Source: Aporrectodea caliginosa
Lineage: Eukaryota > Annelida > Clitellata > Crassiclitellata > Lumbricidae
Reading direction: 5' to 3'
DNA length: 64,000 nucleotides
Assembly (NCBI GenBank): GCA_020284085.1
Contig: JACEVL010000153.1
Coordinates: 356,501 to 420,500, forward strand
Shown: positions 13,369 to 26,395 of the stretch, piece after piece
Position numbering within the stretch: the stretch's first letter is position 1
Layout: every line of letters starts with the position of its first letter
The notes under the pieces: generated by a model
What the model was told of the DNA's origin: nothing
Seen by the model: the letters and a program-made list of their open reading frames with translations, nothing else
Databases searched by the model: none
Made by a program: the position numbers and the translations under genes

Positions 13369-14177
13369 CGTTTAGCATAGACTTCTACTTGAACACCTTT
13401 AATACATTTTCAACAAATGCTATATGTTCAAAAGCATTTCACCTTCAGGTTATTAGATGTGAATAATAGGCGGTCAACAGATATCGTATAATACAGATTA
13501 CAATGCTAATAATATACCATGAATTCCGAGATGCTGTCCCTCAGAAATGGAACCAACCAACTACCAATTTTTTTCGGATACTTGAACGGTGTCTCTTCCT
13601 TAAACACACCTCAATTACACTAATAATAGCAAGATAAGAGTAGAAATATATCATATGCTATAATAGCATTGCTATTATAAGGAGCGTAGTTCTCTTATGC
13701 AACATACGCCACATGCGCAACGCACCGTCGTTTCGTATGTGGCTTAAAATAGTTTATCAATGACGAGACTCCTCCCTCCTCTGACCCACAAAGCACCTTC
13801 ATTGTAAGCCCACATTCGCCCATAACTTCCGGAAAGAACGTTCTTGTGGAAATCCGATATCTTGCATCGACCAAATCAGACGAAAAGGATCATTCAGTAT
13901 TTATTACACTTTCCAGTGGAGATCGAGCGATATATCGACGCGTATTCGTCTGCCAAGGACATAAACGCAGACAGGAAGTGACCTTTTTATACCCAGAATG
14001 CATTGCCTTGTTCATTGCGGACTAGATGCTTTTATCTGGCTTAAAAGCATAGGACTGTTATTGAATTAAATGTATTAGTTCTTTTTAGCTAAAATGCATT
14101 GGCCTATAATTATTAGGAATGAATGTCCTAAACTATTTTTAACCTGAATGAATTGGCCTAAAAGTACGGGTGTAATT

Positions 14178-14561
14178 GTGGCTCCACACACCGAAATCAG
14201 CATTAAGGTGATTTTGCAACATATTGAGTTTGATAAATCATGTGAAAGGTCTTGCATCAGGCTTCAAAATGACACAAAAATTATTGCTCTAGCTTTATTC
14301 TAACTCAAGATATAAGGCAAAAAGTGATCCAAATTAATTAATTAATTAGCTTAATTAACCTAATTAAAACAAAAGAATAGGCGTATTAAAAGCATTAAAA
14401 ATAGCTTTAAAACTCTGTTTAAAAAAAATAAGAAATAACTATTTTCAACATATTTTTATATTAGATTCTGCAAAAAAACTAAAAACAAAAAAATGTGTTT
14501 CTGGCCTATTACTCTGTTGTGTAATTTCCGACATAATACCGATTTCGGTCTGGACCGCCAC
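14178..14561. mobile_element. MITE, 384 bp, AATT target duplication
   Basis: The ends form an imperfect inverted repeat of 21 bp (GTGGC...ACCGAAATC on the left, its complement on the right). AATT flanks both sides at 14174-14177 and 14562-14565. In the other segmental duplicate the same site near 28170-28185 is empty with a single AATT. That empty site proves the boundaries. The interior is AT-rich and non-coding. The superfamily is not clear to me. Confidence 0.85.
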
Positions 14562-14854
14562 AATTTTACTATTAGAATAGTTTCAATGTACTCATCTGTA
14601 TTATCATTGTAAGAAGCAAGTAAGTAAATTCTTTATTACGACCAACAGCCTATACCGCACTTTTGTATACATGACATTTAAACAAAAAAAGCTTCCTTGT
14701 CAAAAGCATTTTCCTCGTTAGGTTGTCAGATCTAGGAATAATTTGGACGAACAATACATTTAAGCCCAAACACATGAGAAAATCATTTAAATAATAACTT
14801 TACAAACGCTAGCCCTAGGTCTCACCAGACTGCACACCTGTCCATTTTTGTTTG

Positions 14855-14935
14855 TTTTTGTTTTTCTTTATTTAACATATTTCTATTGTAACTGGTTGCG
14901 GTCTGTCAACCTGTCAGAAAATAAAACGAATATCA
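14855..14935 (+). mobile_element. SINE-3-like 3' tail fragment
   Basis: GTAACTGGTTGCGGTCTGTC and AATAAAACGAAT match the last part of SINE-3 copies b and c. No promoter head is present. Confidence 0.45.
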
Positions 14936-15079
14936 TCATCACTGCACGAGTACGGGCAATTATTACGGAACTACCTTTGAATTGTTGGCACAAAATTATT
15001 ATTATTCCAAGGTTTAACATCATCGTATGACATCAAAGGCCGTTGACGACAATTTTAGCCATATACATATATATATATA

Positions 15080-16430
15080 CATAATCCAATATTTAACGAC
15101 ATCCTATAGCTACAAAGGCTGTTGACGTCTTTAAAGTTGTTGATGTATTTCTGTTCATTTTCTTGTAATGTTCTCACAAATGTTCTTTCTCCTTTCTCGT
15201 CTTTGATTCCGTTTCTGATAAGATGCTGACGTATTTAAAGTTTCTGACGATTTAAGTTCATTTTCATATAATTTCTATCAACAGTTTTCTTTTTCTTTTC
15301 TTGGCTTTGATTCCGTTTCTGATAAGATGTAGACGTATTTAAAGTTTCTGACGGATTAAGTTCATTTCCGTATAATGTTAATAACTGTTTTCTCCTCAAT
15401 CTTATTAACAATATTAACAATATTTGATAGATACATATTATTTGATTTGATACATATTAAAGTATTGTATCTCCGTTATGTTTGGCCCATTGGCTCTTTT
15501 TATTGTAATTCTTTTTTAACATCTTTTTTCCCCTTTTTTTTTCCTTTTTCTCCTTTTGTTTCTTTTTTGGTGGCTATTTCAGCTCTTTTTTGGCTATATC
15601 AGCTCTTTTTTTGGCTATATCAGCTCTTTTTTGGCTATTTTAGCTCTTTTCAAATATGTTTACAAAGTTATTAACAGTACTTCTTTAAGTTTTCTAAAAT
15701 AACATGTAATGCTATTTGCAAACAGAAATTCAGCACAGATGTGTAATATATATACATGTATTATATACACATTTTATTTTAACATACATCTATTTACAAG
15801 AATGCATGTTAACAATTATTTACATGACAGAATACTTAATTAAACATTTCATTAAACATTTTCCTATGAAACAATGTAATATCATTAGAAAATGCAATGA
15901 AATAATGAAATGACCATTAATCACACATATTTTGTGTTTATTGGTATTTTAATCATAAGGAATGTGTTCAACTATATGTTTGTAATAGATTTGATCTGAT
16001 ACTAATATTTATGACAATAATTATAGTATTTTTCCTTTATTAATGATTTTAACAAGATTATATACTGCACTCTGCAAACATCCCACATCAAGCAGAGATT
16101 TTAAATTAAATTCTGATTTATAACTATTACATTTATCTTTTAGAATATTTGAAATATTTTCCTTTTTACACTCCAATAGAATATGTTCTATACTTTCCGT
16201 AACCTCACATGTATCACATAACCCATTAGGGTGCTTTTTCATTTGAAATAGTTTTTATTAGTAATGGCAACACCAAGTCTCAATCTACTAATTTGTACTT
16301 CTTTATGCCTATATGGATCAGAAAATTTTATATTAGTAGAAACAAGTGGGCATATGGTTTTATAGAAGTTCCCTTGCTTTTCAACGTTATACTCTATTTG
16401 CCATTTATTTATTATATAGTCTTTAATAAT
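15080..16430 (-). mobile_element. RNase H-type LINE, copy A (5' truncated)
   Basis: Nearly identical to 23387-24742, with differences mostly in T-run lengths. It contains the 3' untranslated region, with about four repeats of TTGGCTATATCAGCTCTTTT near 15580-15650, and the last part of the ORF (frame 16242-16021). One base is missing from a T run near 16247 relative to copy B. The insertion site resembles the intact stretch at 33650-33680, with CATATACAT-like sequence on both sides. Confidence 0.85.
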
Positions 16431-16440
16431 ACATATACAT

Positions 16441-16560
16441 ATACAGTGCAGTTAAAATGAATTTATATCGTCCGAAAGACACCATTTAAAGGTGTCAAAA
16501 GAGAGTTTTCCAATGTCGTTAATATTCGTTGTTTCACGACATAAAATAATACAACTAATT
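16441..16560 (+). repeat. Dispersed module, long copy
   Basis: Contains AAAGACACCATTTAAAGGTG, AGAGAGTTTTCCAATGTC and GTTTCACGACATAAAATAAT. It aligns over about 110 bp with 28370-28480 and more weakly with 33665-33780. The match at 28.4 kb is part of the segmental duplication; the one at 33.7 kb is independent. Confidence 0.7.
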
Positions 16561-17329
16561 CAACGAATGATCATCGTTGTAGAATCGGGTGAAACCTTTT
16601 GAGAGGTTTCTAAGTTAACGATTATTGAGCGCTTATCGCCTTGGCCTCTAAACCAAAGGGTGAGGGATTCAAATTTATCCCGGGTTGTAAAATGTTACGA
16701 TGTTTCTGTCCCACTTGCGATCGTAGAAAACACAGCCAAAATTGATTACACTGAAACTCCGCTTTACACTAAGTTCAAACTTAAGTTACTCTCACTCGAC
16801 GATCACTAATTTAATGAGACGTGGGCGAACTTCCATTACAGATTCATTCGAAATCAATGATTTTTATAGAACCTTATGATTTCGTTTAAAAGGTGTCTAT
16901 CCAGATTTCAATTAAAGCCTTTCATTTTAAAATGGCGTCGCTGTTAGCAAGTTAGTAATTAGCAGAGGCTGTTCAGCGACATTTTTGGATGCTAGGATCG
17001 TTTATTTAAAACTCACATAACTTGTATAGATATGTTTACAACACAGAATATCGTAATAGTATCCCATGCTTAGTGCCCCCTTGTGGCCGCTAGAGCTCTG
17101 ATCTCATCGAAATGACCTTGCCATATAATATTCAACAAAGTATAAAGTGGTAGAGTTTAGAAAATTTGCCGTTTAACCATGATGTGCCATTAGAAAGATA
17201 TTTAGCGTAGCCTCCGCCTATATTCAGCATTTAAACACCTTTAAATCGTCTTAAAAAAATTATAATTATCATTGTAAATTTCTCCGTTACGTCATAAAAA
17301 ATTAGATTAAATTGTCACTGATTTTTATT

Positions 17330-17385
17330 TTCTCCAAGGTTTAACGTCGTCATATGACATCAAAGGCCGTTGACGACAATATTGT
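17330..17385. repeat. Dispersed TTTAACG module
   Basis: TTTAACG-N14-CAAAG-GCCGTTGACGAC with arms GTCGTCA and TGACGAC. Almost the same sequence occurs at 33610-33660. Confidence 0.65.
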
Positions 17386-18360
17386 CACTGATATTGATTG
17401 TCACTGATGTGATATCAATGAATATTGTAGAACCGTATGAATTCGTTTAAAAGGTGTCTATCTAGATCATATTTGGCTAATAGGGAGCCCAGCTACCCTA
17501 GTTAGTTAGAGGCAGTAGCATGAGCGTTATGAATTTATTCATCAGCAGGTACATCAAAACATTACATTGAGATACAATACTTGATAACTTGGTGCTAGTG
17601 CAAAAATGGTGATAGGTGCATTCTGAATGAAACAAATAGCAGGTGTGGTGTATTTTATTTTGACCCAAAGTAGGCATATTGGTTAAGTCATCAGACAACG
17701 AGTTTCAAAAAGATGGTCCACGATTTAGAATGGAAAACTGTTTAATTTTGTGAGCTTGAAAGCTTTTGTGATATTTATAATAATATAGAGCGTAGTGGTT
17801 GTGCAAATCCTAGTTCTGAAGGACCTAATGATCGAACGTTTTAGGCAACGGCTTGTTTTCAAATCTGCAATTTATACAAGGCAATGATAATATCCTCAGG
17901 TTTCGAAAATATGGTCGATTACTAACACTGAAAAAATGCCACAGATGACATTAGCAGCGGGTTGCTGTAAGGTGTCTGTTTAAATTGGAATGATAATTGA
18001 AGATCAGATTATGTTACAGTAGGAATAATGCAGAAAGATCCTCGCAGTTTCACGATATCGTTAGGTCGAGAGCGCATTTGATGAGTTTTTAAAACAGGCG
18101 CTATATAAATCTGTGATTATATTTCATTACATTACCAAAATGTGAAGCAGGGTTATTCAAAAATGCTTTCTGCCGATATCAGCAACCAATGTCACAATGA
18201 CCCATGATCAAGGTCCACGTGCATATAACTGCGAACTGAGACAAGCAGAAATATATTTGCTACTTTGAAAGCGTTTTAAAGGTGTCTAATTACAAAATAA
18301 AGCGTAGCGGTATTCGCTCTTCAATTATAGCTAACGTTGTCTGTTATAATAATACTACTT

Positions 18361-19200
<840 letters not shown>

Positions 19201-19460
19201 GATTAAAGTGTAAAAAAGAAGTGCCTGGACGCCCCTAACCTTTCCCTCCCTTCTCCCACCAATACCCTTTCCCCAACCCCTCTCCCCAACTTCCCCTCCT
19301 TACTCCCATCGCCTCCCCCGTCCCTCTCCTCAACCCCTTTCCCTCCAATCCGAGGTGCAACTATAAAATGGTTCCCGAGGTGCTCATATTGCAAGCGCAG
19401 ATGGCACGAAGCCGTGAGTGCTGAGTCCCCATGCGTATAGGCCTAACGACTAGGGTGTCT

Positions 19461-19509
19461 GAGGGAGCGTCGTGAGCTCCCTCCGCGGGGTCTGGGGCGG
19501 AGCCCCAGA
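19461..19509. other. Two adjacent GC-rich hairpins
   Basis: GAGGGAGC (19461-19468) pairs with GCTCCCTC (19476-19483), and TCTGGGGC (19491-19498) pairs with GCCCCAGA (19502-19509). Loops are 7 and 3 bases. The element they belong to is not recognised. Confidence 0.7.
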
Positions 19510-19840
19510 AGCCAACGCATTTTGTAGCAATAATATTGTTATCAAATAGAAGTCGTGCTAGGCTCGTGTTTTCCAGCAGTTTCTGAACGATAAAGTTATG
19601 AAAACTTCATGATTTATCCAGACTAATACCACAATAATTTCAAAGTTTTATTTTAAAAGAAATAGGTTTCGTCTTTACCTTTCGCCTTCGGCTCTTTCAG
19701 AAGTGTCTAGTTAATTTTTGCAGTCAAAATCCATTTCAAAATATTTTTTTTTTTCTGTTTTTGTAAATTGGCTAAGCATTTTGTCCAGTTGTATAGCCGA
19801 TCGATGCCGCTACCTAGTTAGCAGATATTCTCAGTAGGCT

Positions 19841-20235
19841 TTGCAATCCTGTAGCAGTTCTTGCACAAACGACGCAGTTCTTGCACAAACGACGACGCAG
19901 TTCTTGCACAGACGACAGAAACGACGCAGTTCTTGCACAAACGACGCAGTTCTTGCACAAACGACGCAGTTCTTGCACACAGACGACGACGCAGTTCTTG
20001 CACAAACGAGGCAGTTCTTGCACAAACGAGGCAGTTCTTGCAGAAACGACGCAGTTCTTGCACAAAGACGCAGTTCTTGCACAGACGAGGCAGTTCTTGC
20101 ACAAACGACGCAGTTCTTGCAACAACGCCTCGTTTGTGCAAGAACTGCGTCGTTTGTGCAAGAACTGTGTCGTTTGTGCAAGAACTGCGTCGTTTGTGCA
20201 AGAACTGCGTCGTTTGTGCAAAAACTGCCTCGTTT
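19841..20235. repeat. 20-bp minisatellite with an orientation switch
   Basis: About 14 units of GCAGTTCTTGCACAAACGAC on the plus strand, some with small indels, then near 20125-20135 the orientation flips and about five reverse-complement units follow. The two arms can pair into a long hairpin. All three frames are open on both strands because the unit is repetitive, so the peptide readings have no meaning. Confidence 0.92.
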
Positions 20236-20961
20236 TCCTCAGGTTACTTATTGTGAGACAAAGCCTAGAAAATGCTCTCCGGAACAAAATATGACTGGTA
20301 GGGCAAGGGCATCGCTATGCGGAGCTGGCTGAGATTTGTATTACGAAACAAATCCTTTAATTCCAATTGATAATTTTCAGCTCTTATTAAGCCCTTACTT
20401 CCTTCTGACCTGTTTTTCTTGCCTTTGTTTTTCTTTGTAGCCTATACCTACAGTGTTTTGTCTGTTGTTAACTCAATAAACGAATATATGATCATGAAGT
20501 CGTATGTTGTCTCTCAACAGTTTCTGGGTCTTGCTGGTGAATTACGTAAAACTGAAACAGTGGGTGTTTTATAGGTCTAGGTGAATAGTATCGTATTGTA
20601 TCAATGCGTTGTATTGAAGTCATTTAACTTAATAAGTTCATTCAGTTATGAAACAGTCAAGACAAGACTCACAGTGGATGTGAGTCATGTGACAGTCAGG
20701 TAGACCGTAAACTAGGCCCTAGTAACTGTTAGGGCCTACGAAAACTCAGACGATAAAACCGGAAGCGCGTATATGACGTGCGATTTGATGAAAAGTTAAC
20801 TAGAATGTACAAGTAAGGAATGAGGTGGAGAAACAAGTTACACTTACACGGTAGAACACATTCAGAAATCAGAATGACAATATGAAATTTCATTGGAATC
20901 TTAAAAAAATTAAATGCTTTTGAAAGTGACGTAGAGGAATTACACTGTTGCATGGACGCTG

Positions 20962-21045
20962 CATGGACGGCGTCCAGGCGGTGCTGCCTAATAAGTGGCA
21001 GGACGGCGTCCAGCCTTGAAAATAAGTGCCTGGACGCCGTCCATG
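20962..21045. other. 18-bp perfect inverted repeat
   Basis: CATGGACGGCGTCCAGGC at 20962-20979 is the reverse complement of 21028-21045. GTGCCTGGACGCC also occurs near 19220. The pair lies just upstream of the TAG array. Confidence 0.8.
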
Positions 21046-21069
21046 ACCGTCCATGCACACTTTAAGCCC

Positions 21070-21312
<243 letters not shown>

Positions 21313-21743
21313 TTATTAAAGGAATAACAGTAATAAATATTATTTTCCATTGTTTATCAATGTTTTTATTCATGCATTGTCGTTCACCCTTGGAACTAAT
21401 CACAGAACCGGGATCATTCTTATTTTAACGTCGTATTATGACTAGTTTTTAAGCAATAGTCGGGAACCAGAAAGATATCGAATCTCGTTTTCATGACAAA
21501 AGTATTCAGCTATTATAAGTATTTATGAAGGAAACAAGATGAATAAATATGTTTGCGTTCTTAAATTGTATCTGTTAAGATTTCAGAAAAAATTAAATAA
21601 TGCCAGATCTAACAATTGAAGTTTGGCGACATCTGTGGATAAGGGTACAACGCGATATACAATTTTTCCCAACTATGAACTGCATAGTGCCCAGGAAACT
21701 TAACAACTCCATGCCTCACCCCAGGCCTAACTAGGGTTACTAG

Positions 21744-22160
21744 CAGGGTTGCCAGGCCGTCGTGAAAATCGCGAGTTGGGCTACTTTTCAATGCGTGCGA
21801 CTGAAATTTTCGTCCTCGCGACCTCGCAATATTTGGGCTACTTTTGAAACGTCCCGCGGTCGCGACGGCGACATTATGAGTTCTCATAAATTGACCGCAG
21901 TAGGCTACTGGGTCACTGTTATTGGTGATAAAACAGCGAGGAGGGGACAAAAGGGAAGGTTTTTGGAGCATAAAAAAGACAACAAGCAAAAAAAAAAGGT
22001 CATCGCATCCGCAGAGGAAGAATTTAGCCCGCCCAACCTGAAATCCTGGCGCCGCAAGCAAAAATTTTGTGATGTTTTCATTAAGCTGTTCAGCTCGCGA
22101 CTCTCGCGACTTTTGGGCTACTTTTTCGCGACCAACCACTTCCAACATCTGGCAACCCTG
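21744..22160. mobile_element. hAT-like MITE, 417 bp, nested in a LINE
   Basis: Ends are CAGGGTTGCCAG (21744-21755) and its exact complement (22149-22160). An 8-bp target duplication GTTACTAG flanks it at 21736-21743 and 22161-22168. The 8-bp duplication and CAG-type ends fit the hAT superfamily. Subterminal repeats of GGGCTACTTTT occur at both sides. The host sequence is the reverse transcriptase ORF of a LINE, which continues after the right duplication. An open frame in the middle has Lys-rich sequence that I do not recognise. Confidence 0.9.
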
Positions 22161-22770
22161 GTTACTAGTATGGTGATTTTAGGAGTCACCATTTCCAACT
22201 TCTTAGGATTCGAAGACCACATCCACCGAATATGCTGTCAGGCCCGCCAATCTCTCTATGCCTTGCGGACTCTGGTCGCTCACGGCTTGCGAGGTCCGCT
22301 GCTTTTTGATGTCGTGCGTGCCACAACCCTGGCACGGATGCTTTATGCCTCGCCTGTTTGGTGGGGTTTCGCGGGGCAGTGCGAAAGGAACAGGCTTCAG
22401 ACCTTGATACGTCGCCTCATTCGCTATCATTACCTTCCTGAGGACTCACCGTCCTTTGAGCAGTTATGCTTAAAGGCGGATTCCCGTCTTTTCTCTGCTG
22501 TTCTGACCGATAAAGGTCATGTGCTACATGCCTTGCTTCCTCCTGTTAAAACTTCCGTTTATTCTCTCCGCCCCAGGGCCCATGATCGTGTCATTCCTCC
22601 CGCTGATAGCCTGATGCGAAGAACCTACATCACTAGAATGATTTATAGGACTTGAATAAGATAGACTGGCTAATTTAGATTTATTGCGACTACTATGATG
22701 TGTGTACACCAAAATGCGGTTAGCAATTGGTTTATTATAGGATATTCTTACTTACTTACTTACTTATGTC
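22161..22770 (+). pseudogene. LINE-2 family, reverse transcriptase C-terminal part and 3' end
   Basis: The frame from 22161 to the stop at 22655 encodes LGVTISNFLGFEDHI, then ARMLYASPVWWGFAG, LQTLIRRLIRYHYLP and YSLRPRAHDRVIPP. These are typical of the last part of ORF2 in Jockey/CR1-group non-LTR retrotransposons. After the stop comes a 3' region ending in a (TTAC)n tail at 22747-22766. The upstream part is separated by the MITE at 21744 and then lost. Related fragments are at 36117, 46500 and 49155. Confidence 0.8.
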
Positions 22771-22806
22771 GTCAAACTTCGTATGATAACTACTCTATTA
22801 TTTGCA

Positions 22807-23300
22807 TTCATTTATTTATTTATCCAATGTTTAATGACATCTTTTAGCAACAAAGGCCGTTGACGTCTTTAAAGTTTTTGATGCATTTCAGTTCATTTTC
22901 GTGTAGTGTTTTCATCAGTTTTCTTTATCTTTTTTCCGTCTTGGATTCTATTTCTGATAGGATATTGACGACTTTAAAGTTTTTGACGTATTTAAGTTCA
23001 TTTTCGAATAATGTTTTTCATCAGAATTCTTTCTCTTTTCTTGTCTTTGCTTCTTTTCTGACAGGAAGTTGCAACGATGAAATTTGACAGGTGGTTGTTC
23101 TTTTTTCTCCTTTTTTCCTTCTTTTTTTGATATTAAAAAAAAAAAATTAATCTTCTAGCCGTACAGGCTTTCCATTAATTTTTTGGCGGCCATATAGGCT
23201 CTATTAATAACTGTTCTCTCCTCAATTTTAATCTAATTCTTAATTATAATATTTGCAGAGCATCACATCTATCTCTCTAAATAAACATCAAACTATCAAT
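22807..23300 (-). mobile_element. RNase H-type LINE, diverged copy C (3' region only)
   Basis: It aligns with the 3' untranslated part of copies A and B (ATCCAATGTTTAATGACATC, GTTGACGTCTTTAAAGTT, GATTTCT-type repeats). The many substitutions make it an older insertion than A or B. Confidence 0.65.
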
Positions 23301-23381
23301 TTTACATTTACAATCAATGTTTAATATTTATAGTCCATCAAGAATATTACAAACAGATTCAATAATCAACATCAACACGAC

Positions 23382-25281
23382 ATAAATACATAATCCAATA
23401 TTTAACGACATCCTATAGCTACAAAGGCTGTTGACGTCTTTAAAGTTGTTGATGTATTTCCGTTCATTTTCTTGTAATGTTCTCACAAATGTTCTTTCTC
23501 CTTTCTCGTCTTTGATTCCGTTTCTGATAAGATGCTGACGTATTTAAAGTTTCTGACGATTTAAGTTCATTTTCATATAATTTCTATCAACAGTTTTCTT
23601 TTTCTTTTCTTGGCTTTGATTCCGTTTCTGATAAGATGTAGACGTATTTAAAGTTTCTGACGGATTAAGTTCATTTCCGTATAATGTTAATAACTGTTTT
23701 CTCCTCAATCTTATTAACAATATTAACAATATTTGATAGATACATATTATTTGATTTGATACATATTAAAGTATTGTATCTCCGTTATGTTTGGCCCATT
23801 GGCTCTTTTTATTGTAATTCTTTTTTAACATCTTTTTTTTCCTTTTTTTTTTCCTTTTTCTCCTTTTGTTTCTTTTTTTGGTGGCTATTTCAGCTCTTTT
23901 TTGGCTATATCAGCTCTTTTTTTGGCTATATCAGCTCTTTTTTTGGCTATTTTAGCTCTTTTCAAATATGTTTACAAAGTTATTAACAGTACTTCTTTAA
24001 GTTTTCTAAAATAACATGTAATGCTATTTGCAAACAGAAATTCAGCACAGATGTGTAATATATATACATGTATTATATACACATTTTATTTTAACATACA
24101 TCTATTTACAAGAATGCATGTTAACAATTATTTACATGACAGAATACTTAATTAAACATTTCATTAAACATTTTCCTATGAAACAATGTAATATCATTAG
24201 AAAATGCAATGAAATAATGAAATGACCATTAATCACACATATTTTGTGTTTATTGGTATTTTAATCATAAGGAATGTGTTCAACTATATGTTTGTAATAG
24301 ATTTGATCTGATACTAATATTTATGACAATAATTATAGTATTTTTCCTTTATTAATGATTTTAACAAGATTATATACTGCACTCTGCAAACATCCCACAT
24401 CAAGCAGAGATTTTAAATTAAATTCTGATTTATAACTATTACATTTATCTTTTAGAATATTTGAAATATTTTCCTTTTTACACTCCAATAGAATATGTTC
24501 TATACTTTCCGTAACCTCACATGTATCACATAACCCATTAGGGTGCTTTTTCATTTGAAATAGTTTTTTATTAGTAATGGCAACACCAAGTCTCAATCTA
24601 CTAATTTGTACTTCTTTATGCCTATATGGATCAGAAAATTTTATATTAGTAGAAACAAGTGGGCATATGGTTTTATAGAAGTTCCCTTGCTTTTCAACGT
24701 TATACTCTATTTGCCATTTATTTATTATATAGTCTTTAATAAAAGTATTCATCTCTTGTGATTCTAAGTATTTTGTGGAATTAATATTATCTAAATTGAG
24801 TGCTTCCTTTGCTAATTTATCTGCTCTTTCATTACCACTTATGTCTACATGGCTTGGAATCCATGCCATTTTTATTTGATTAGGTTCCAATCTATTCAAT
24901 TGCATCATCAGTTCGTTAAATAAATTGGGTCGTGAATCAGATTTATTTTTCTTAATAGAAGTAAGTACACTTAGTGAGTCGGATAATATTACATATTGGC
25001 AGTTCTTATTATTCTCAGTGTTTAGTATCCATGTTACTGCTTCTTTTATTGCAGTTAACTCTGCTGCATAGATGCTGGATCCATTACATAATCTAAACTT
25101 TCTATCTAAATCTATACTTGGAATTGTAAAAGCTGCAGTAACAACTTCGTCTGCCTTTGACCCATCCGTGTAAATAAGTGTTTCTAGTTTATATCCTGAT
25201 ATCATTTGAAGTGCAACTAATTTCAGAAGTTCAGGGTTATCTCTTTTTTTGCTAATCTGCTTTTTGAGTCTCAAAAAAAAA
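23382..25281 (-). mobile_element. RNase H-type LINE, copy B, with 11-bp target duplication
   Basis: ATCAACACGAC occurs at 23371-23381 and 25282-25292, directly flanking the element. The insertion is 1.9 kb, 5'-truncated, with the 3' end on the left (tail TGTATTTAT on the minus strand). Most of the left 1.35 kb is nearly identical to copy A, so both insertions are recent products of one active lineage. Confidence 0.9.
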
Positions 25282-25298
25282 ATCAACACGACAATCAA
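24333..25298 (-). CDS. C-terminal part of a LINE ORF2: RNase H plus zinc knuckle
   Basis: The open frame encodes 321 residues, and the first few come from flanking DNA beyond the insertion edge. The RNase H domain spans about residues 40-170. Its acidic residues are visible: D45 in YTDGSKAD, E80 in AAELTAI, D107 in LSDSLSVL and D160 in GNERADKLA, with H150 before it. A Cys-His motif C257-x2-C260-x7-H268-x4-C273 follows, as in I/R1/Jockey-group LINEs that carry RNase H after the reverse transcriptase. No endonuclease or reverse transcriptase remains, so this is a dead-on-arrival fragment. It is open because it is young. The chance of independent function is low. Confidence 0.85.
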   Translation of the reverse strand: MIVVLIFFLRLKKQISKKRDNPELLKLVALQMISGYKLETLIYTDGSKADEVVTAAFTIPSIDLDRKFRLCNGSSIYAAELTAIKEAVTWILNTENNKNCQYVILSDSLSVLTSIKKNKSDSRPNLFNELMMQLNRLEPNQIKMAWIPSHVDISGNERADKLAKEALNLDNINSTKYLESQEMNTFIKDYIINKWQIEYNVEKQGNFYKTICPLVSTNIKFSDPYRHKEVQISRLRLGVAITNKKLFQMKKHPNGLCDTCEVTESIEHILLECKKENISNILKDKCNSYKSEFNLKSLLDVGCLQSAVYNLVKIINKGKIL

Positions 25299-25930
25299 AA
25301 CCGATGATTGTTATAATGTCGTGAAGATCAGTTTTAAAGGTGTTTAAGTATGTTGAAAACAAATATTGCATTTAAATGGTAGCAACGCTGCTAAGATTGT
25401 CGCAAGTAGCATTAAATATTAATAGCCATTTTTGACTGACAGAATCGTTGACGAAAAACTTTTAAAATGTTATAAGTTATTTTACAACGGATGTAAACAT
25501 AGTTCTGTGCAATATTTAGAGAGATATTGTGTAATGCCAGGAACGCTGACGCACTTTTAATTTTCCAGCGTTTAAGCATATCTTAGTCTGCCATGGCCGT
25601 TTTTCCAGGCCAAGGATTGGCACCATCAGAGTATGGTTATTGGTGGAGTTCGCCCCTGATATCAACTTTGCCTTACTTTGTGTATTCAATAAATTAAGTA
25701 CGTAGATTCGTCCAACGTAGCTGTATCATGACGAAAATGATCAGCATCGTCCTCCTATTTTATCCTAGCTTCAGACTGGCACCGCCTGAAAGCAGTAGAT
25801 GGGACGTTAACTCGTAGAAGCGTCATCGTCTAATGGATTCAGTTTGAGGAAACCTTAGATTGGAAAGATTTCCCAAGCTCACAGCATATTAAACAGCTTC
25901 TAATCTAATTTAAAGATGCATTCAAACAAT
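25293..25930. other. Spacer with dispersed modules only
   Basis: A CAGTTTTAAAGGTGTTTAAG core lies at about 25329, and a CCTCCTATTTTATCCTAGC block near 25752 is a weak match to module flanks elsewhere. No gene seen. Confidence 0.5.
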
Positions 25931-26164
25931 CCACTAGCAGAAAATAATATCTCTTCTTAATCTAGCATTTAGACACCTTTAATTCGTTTCTACCGGACAT
26001 TATATAAATATATCTTCGTTCAATCGCTAATTATAATCGAACCCGTCGAAAATGGGAGTGGTTGGTTACTGACTGTTCAAAAGCATTGTGTCATAACAAA
26101 GATAATCGAACGAAAACCTGACGTCGCCCTCCTCCTTTCTGCAGTCTTGGGACTGGCATCACCC

Positions 26165-26365
26165 GTATGTTCGGTGCCTTGCAGCCGGAAAGTTGCGGGT
26201 TCGAATCCACCTGAAGCCGCCGCGTAGAAACCCTGGGCAAGTCCTTCACTCGCAATTGCTCATGCGCTTCGGCGTGAAACTCCGATTCAAGTGTCCGCGC
26301 TGTAGTCGGAAGCGCCTCTGAGTAGAAATCTTGAAGGGGCGCTATAACAAGTGCTCAAACATACA
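26165..26365 (+). mobile_element. SINE-1, copy 3 (5' truncated)
   Basis: Same structure and start as copy 2 at 11578: TCGGTGCCTTGCAGCCGG, the B box GGTTCGAATCC, CCCTGGGCAAGTCC, and the CTTGAAGGGGCGCTATAAC end. Confidence 0.8.
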
Positions 26366-26395
26366 TGCATATAGTTATCTACACGTGGACGAGCT

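Noticed and set aside
19841..20235. CRISPR-like array of 20-bp repeats
   Set aside because: The units are contiguous with no unique spacers, the array reverses orientation, and the surroundings are metazoan.
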